Source: Campylobacterales bacterium (lineage in GTDB: Bacteria > Campylobacterota > Campylobacteria > Campylobacterales > JALSKU01). From it: a DNA stretch of 8,161 nt. The stretch is from contig JALVXV010000253.1 of NCBI GenBank assembly GCA_027038235.1, forward strand, positions 1-8,161, read 5' to 3'. The stretch's first letter is position 1. Each line of letters opens with the position of its first letter. Below the pieces are notes generated by a model that saw nothing but the letters and a program-made list of their open reading frames with translations, was not told where the DNA came from and ran no database searches. Below are positions 5,739 through 8,161 of the stretch, piece by piece. Made by a program: the position numbers and the translations under genes.

Positions 5739-6572
5739 ATGCAAAAAGATACAACTCTAAAACCAATTATCAAAAAATTGATAAAACCATTGTCAAACTA
5801 TTTTTTTAATAAAGAGATAAAGACAGACAATATCATTTTTATAGATAAAGAGCTTCAAAGAGTAGAAAAGAGAGAAGCAGATATTGTTGCAAATATAGAT
5901 AATGAATATATTTTGCACATAGAGATACAAAATAGATATGATAAGCAAATGCCCCAAAGGATGCTAAGATACTATCTTGATATAATACAAGCAACCAATA
6001 ACAAATTGCCTATTTATCAATATTGTATATACATAGGAAAAAATAAAAACTATTTGAAAAATAAAATATCTACTGCAAATTTAAAATATCACTACAATCT
6101 AATCGATACAAGAGATATAGATTGCAATTATTTGCTAAAAGAGCCGACTCCAGAAGCAAAAGTTTTAGCTATTTTATGTGATTTTAAGCAAAAAAAACCA
6201 AAAGAGGTGGTAAAATATATCTTAGACGAATTGCAAAAACTTGTAAAAGATGAGAGAGAGTTTAGAGACTTTTTAATGATTTTAGAGATATTAAGCACAA
6301 ATAGAGATTTGCAAGAGAGTGTAAAGGAGGAAGGAATGCTAAGGACTATGACCTATGAGGATTTACCAAGCTATAATGTTGGCTTAGAAAAGGGTATAGA
6401 AAAGGGTATAGAAAAGGGTATAGAAAAGGGTATAGAAAAGGGTGTAAATATAAGAGCATTAGAAGATGCTGTTATAATGATAAAGAAATTCAACCTAAAT
6501 ATAGAGGATGTATCAAAAGAGTTGAAAGTGCCAATTAGCGAAATAAAAAAGAGAATAGATTCCAAAAAATAG
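5739..6572 (+). CDS. Rpn-family recombination-promoting nuclease / PD-(D/E)XK putative transposase
   Basis: The 277-residue protein has the layout of the Rpn (YhgA-like) family, often annotated as PD-(D/E)XK nuclease family transposase. Family members studied in E. coli cut DNA and promote RecA-independent recombination. Residues about 30-100 hold the nuclease core: READIV (45-50) gives the catalytic Asp48, and ILHIEIQNR (58-66) gives Glu62 and Gln64 in the family's ExQ form; RYYLDII (77-83) is a conserved helix. Residues 140-205 are helical. Residues 216-235 are an EKGI tandem repeat acting as a charged hinge. Residues 240-275 form the typical C-terminal helix-turn-helix-like tail (NLNIEDVSKELKVPISEIKKRI). 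It lies between the ACC deaminase-like gene and hisD with 24-bp gaps, in the same direction. No terminal inverted repeats or target duplications were seen. Many lysines and no ribosome-binding site set it apart from its neighbours. Confidence 0.85.
   Translation: MQKDTTLKPIIKKLIKPLSNYFFNKEIKTDNIIFIDKELQRVEKREADIVANIDNEYILHIEIQNRYDKQMPQRMLRYYLDIIQATNNKLPIYQYCIYIGKNKNYLKNKISTANLKYHYNLIDTRDIDCNYLLKEPTPEAKVLAILCDFKQKKPKEVVKYILDELQKLVKDEREFRDFLMILEILSTNRDLQESVKEEGMLRTMTYEDLPSYNVGLEKGIEKGIEKGIEKGIEKGVNIRALEDAVIMIKKFNLNIEDVSKELKVPISEIKKRIDSKK
6385..6444 (+). repeat. 12-bp tandem repeat, five copies, inside the Rpn gene
   Basis: The unit TAGAAAAGGGTA is repeated five times head to tail, identical except for the final base of the last copy. 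Twelve bases equal four codons, so each unit adds one EKGI motif and copy-number change keeps the frame. Such a perfect array is prone to slippage; EKG-rich stretches at this place are common in the family. Confidence 0.97.
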
Positions 6573-6583
6573 ATTTAAATTTC

Positions 6584-6589
6584 AAAGGA
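6584..6589 (+). promoter_or_regulatory. Shine-Dalgarno site fixing the hisD GTG start
   Basis: AAAGGA lies seven bases before the GTG at 6597. The protein starting here (MKIFSIDD) has the expected family N-terminus, so GTG is preferred over the internal ATG 27 codons downstream at MDIQ. Confidence 0.7.
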
Positions 6590-6596
6590 AATAGTT

Positions 6597-7886
6597 GTGA
6601 AAATTTTTAGCATAGATGATAAAGAGTTTCAAGAAAATTTTGATGAACTTTTAAATCGCGGAAAGATGGATATACAAAAGGTATCTAATATAGTTGAAGA
6701 TATCATCAATGATATAAAAAAAGATGGAAATATCGCTATCATAAAGAGTATAGAAAAATTTGATAATTGGCAACCAAAAAGTAGTAATGATCTTATTATC
6801 AACCAAAAGGATATGAAAAGTGCTTACAAAAAGCTCGATAGTAAACTAAAAGATGCATTACATTTAGCATACAATAGGATAGAAAGCTTTCACAAAAAGC
6901 AGATGCCAAGCTCTTGGCTTGATTATGAGGATAATGGAAATATCTTAGGACAAAAAGTAACAGCAGTAGATAGAGCAGGTCTTTATATACCAGGTGGCAA
7001 AGCAGCATATCCAAGTTCACTTCTTATGAATGCCATCCCAGCTATAGTCGCAGGAGTAAAAGAGATAGTAGTTTGTACCCCTACTCCAAACAATGAGATA
7101 AATGAGCTTTTACTAGCTGCAATGCATATATGCAACATCAAACAAGCTTTTAAAGTAGGAGGTGCTAGTGCCATAGCAGCTTTAGCTTATGGAAGTGAAA
7201 CTATACCTAAAGTTGATGTCATAACAGGTCCTGGCAATATCTTTGTAGCAACTGCAAAAAAGATGGTATATGGCGAAGTAAATATTGACATGATCGCAGG
7301 TCCAAGCGAGATAGGTATCATAAGTGATAGTAGTGCAAATGCAAAATATCTAGCTATAGATCTTCTCTCACAAGCTGAACATGATGAGATGGCTAGTTCC
7401 ATTATGATAACAACGGATAAAAATATAGCATATCAAACAAGAGAGTATATCTATTCATACCTTAAGAGACTCTCTCGCGAAGATATAGCAAGAAAATCGA
7501 TAGAAAAAAGAGGAGCTATCATCATAGTCAATGATCTTAACAAAGCTATAGAACTTATGAACAAAATTGCACCTGAGCATTTAGAGATCATGACACTTAA
7601 ACCTTTTGAACTTTTACCATATATAAAACATGCAGGAGCTATATTTTTAGGCAACAATACACCTGAACCTATAGGAGACTATATAGCCGGACCAAACCAT
7701 ACTCTTCCTACAGGAGGAACAGCTAGATTTTATTCGCCATTAAGTGTGGATAACTTTATCAAAAAGTCTTCTATCATTAGCATATCTGACAATGGAATAA
7801 AAGAGATAGGTGAAGCTTGTGCGATACTTGCTAAAACCGAAGGTCTAACAGCACACCAAAAATCAGTCCAAATACGATATAAATAA
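6597..7886 (+). CDS. hisD: Histidinol dehydrogenase
   Basis: The 429-residue cytosolic Zn enzyme performs the last two steps of histidine synthesis, oxidising L-histidinol to L-histidine with two NAD+. Length and motifs are typical: DRAGLYIPGGKAAYPSS (125-141), TGPGN (210-214), IDMIAGPSE (230-238), LLSQAEHDE (256-264) with Zn ligands Gln259 and His262, APEHLE (325-330) with the catalytic Glu327/His328 pair, EPIGDYIAGPNHTLPTGG (357-374) with Zn ligand Asp361, and GLTAHQ (416-421) with Zn ligand His420. The start is GTG at 6597, backed by AAAGGA seven to eight bases upstream; the next ATG would cut off the start of the domain. It is the last gene of the run and is not next to other his genes in this window, in keeping with scattered histidine genes in Campylobacterota. 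Confidence 0.97.
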   Translation: MKIFSIDDKEFQENFDELLNRGKMDIQKVSNIVEDIINDIKKDGNIAIIKSIEKFDNWQPKSSNDLIINQKDMKSAYKKLDSKLKDALHLAYNRIESFHKKQMPSSWLDYEDNGNILGQKVTAVDRAGLYIPGGKAAYPSSLLMNAIPAIVAGVKEIVVCTPTPNNEINELLLAAMHICNIKQAFKVGGASAIAALAYGSETIPKVDVITGPGNIFVATAKKMVYGEVNIDMIAGPSEIGIISDSSANAKYLAIDLLSQAEHDEMASSIMITTDKNIAYQTREYIYSYLKRLSREDIARKSIEKRGAIIIVNDLNKAIELMNKIAPEHLEIMTLKPFELLPYIKHAGAIFLGNNTPEPIGDYIAGPNHTLPTGGTARFYSPLSVDNFIKKSSIISISDNGIKEIGEACAILAKTEGLTAHQKSVQIRYK

Positions 7887-7941
7887 TTTAAATGGACATA
7901 CAAAACAAACTATATAAACCACTTCTAGCCTCGCCTTCTAA

Positions 7942-8000
7942 GTTTTTTAGGGGTCAGTCGCAATACCCATTTAGTTAAAAAAACAATAATTTTTACTAAA
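7942..8000. terminator. Overlapping AT-rich hairpins after hisD, possible bidirectional terminator
   Basis: Hairpin A pairs GTTTTTTA (7942-7949) with TAAAAAAAC (7976-7984, one extra A), topped by GGGT (7951-7954)/ACCC (7965-7968) with an asymmetric internal loop. Hairpin B pairs TTTAGT (7970-7975) with ACTAAA (7995-8000) and AAAAA with TTTTT (7990-7994) around an 8-base loop, with one bulged T. They share bases 7976-7984, so only one can form. The T runs sit inside the arms rather than after the stem, so termination strength is uncertain. Confidence 0.35.
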
Positions 8001-8048
8001 AGATAAATACACCATTGGAGGTCTGGGTTCAACTTTTAACTTTTTTTC

Positions 8049-8057
8049 TGCTATGAT
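8049..8057 (+). promoter_or_regulatory. Extended -10 promoter at the right edge
   Basis: TG, one base, then TATGAT, preceded by a seven-T run: this fits the Campylobacterota style of an extended -10 with a T-rich upstream tract. TTCAAC (8028-8033) 18 bases upstream is a weak -35. Transcription would begin near 8064 and run out of the window. Confidence 0.5.
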
Positions 8058-8100
8058 GCCAAGATAGATACAAAAATAGTGTAAACTTAGCAAGATTATT

Positions 8101-8117
8101 GAGGATTAAAGATGTAG
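8101..8117 (+). other. Shine-Dalgarno site followed by an ATG-TAG start-stop
   Basis: GAGGA (8101-8105) stands six bases before ATG (8112-8114), and the very next codon is TAG. The TTG in another frame at 8099 also closes within nine codons. The real gene of this promoter is therefore either further right, broken, or an RNA; the last 50 bases do not decide it. Confidence 0.4.
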
Positions 8118-8161
8118 GTTTTTAACATTTTTATAATCATAGATAAAAGATGCAATGCTTT

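Larger units (their letters stand above)
7887..8161. other. Right-end region without a convincing gene
   Basis: This 275-bp stretch holds overlapping inverted repeats (7942-8000), a phrase GGTCTGGGTTCAAC (8020-8033) that recalls a tRNA T-arm but lacks its 3' half, and a promoter with ribosome-binding site near the right edge. A 28-codon frame at 7892-7978 has no ribosome-binding site and is not believed. A second -10-like TATAAT is at 8132-8137. Confidence 0.5.

Noticed and set aside
5739..6572. Rpn gene as part of an intact transposon
   Set aside because: No terminal inverted repeats, target duplications or partner genes were found within the flanking 24-bp gaps; Rpn genes are commonly found as single genes.
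7892..7978. 28-codon frame just after hisD (begins MDIQNKLYK)
   Set aside because: There is no Shine-Dalgarno sequence, it runs through the hairpin region, and it has no recognisable domain.
8011..8040. tRNA-like T-arm phrase (GGTCTGGGTTCAAC)
   Set aside because: The 3' half of the T-stem does not pair, no acceptor stem or anticodon arm can be built around it, and no CCA end is present.

Overview
The window is AT-rich DNA with the gene content and style of a Campylobacterota (epsilonproteobacterial) chromosome. The evidence is a PEB4/Cbf2-type periplasmic peptidyl-prolyl isomerase directly followed by a class II fructose-bisphosphate aldolase (the order I recall from Campylobacter), a RibBA-type protein whose GTP cyclohydrolase half is degenerate, and promoters that show a good -10 box but little or no -35 box. 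The genus cannot be fixed from this sequence; a free-living Sulfurimonas-like or Arcobacter-like lineage is a guess.

Left part, minus strand (1-2006): a gene running off the left edge encodes a winged helix-turn-helix domain fused to a HipA-type kinase. It has its own extended -10 promoter, with a 9-bp direct repeat at the expected transcription start. A gene-poor 215-bp stretch separates it from the riboflavin gene ribB (RibBA architecture), which starts with GTG and is read leftward.

Middle and right part, plus strand (2119-7886): a short divergent promoter region separates ribB from yebC. After yebC comes a tight same-strand run: the PEB4-like secreted PPIase, fba, a PLP-dependent ACC deaminase/D-cysteine desulfhydrase-family gene that starts with TTG inside the end of fba, an Rpn-type PD-(D/E)XK nuclease gene, and hisD (GTG start). 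Gaps are 14 bp, a 14-bp overlap, 24 bp and 24 bp, so cotranscription is likely. The functions are unrelated housekeeping ones (protein folding, glycolysis/gluconeogenesis, amino-acid metabolism, histidine synthesis), with the Rpn nuclease as the accessory-type member. That gene has a perfect 12-bp x 5 in-frame repeat apart from the last base, and seems to lack a ribosome-binding site.

Right end (7887-8161): no convincing protein gene. It holds two mutually exclusive AT-rich hairpins after hisD, then an extended -10 promoter. Below that promoter lies a good Shine-Dalgarno sequence facing an ATG followed at once by TAG. Whatever this promoter serves lies mostly beyond the window.

The most unusual item is the wHTH-HipA gene with its operator-like repeat. 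The rest is mostly ordinary core metabolism with local oddities.
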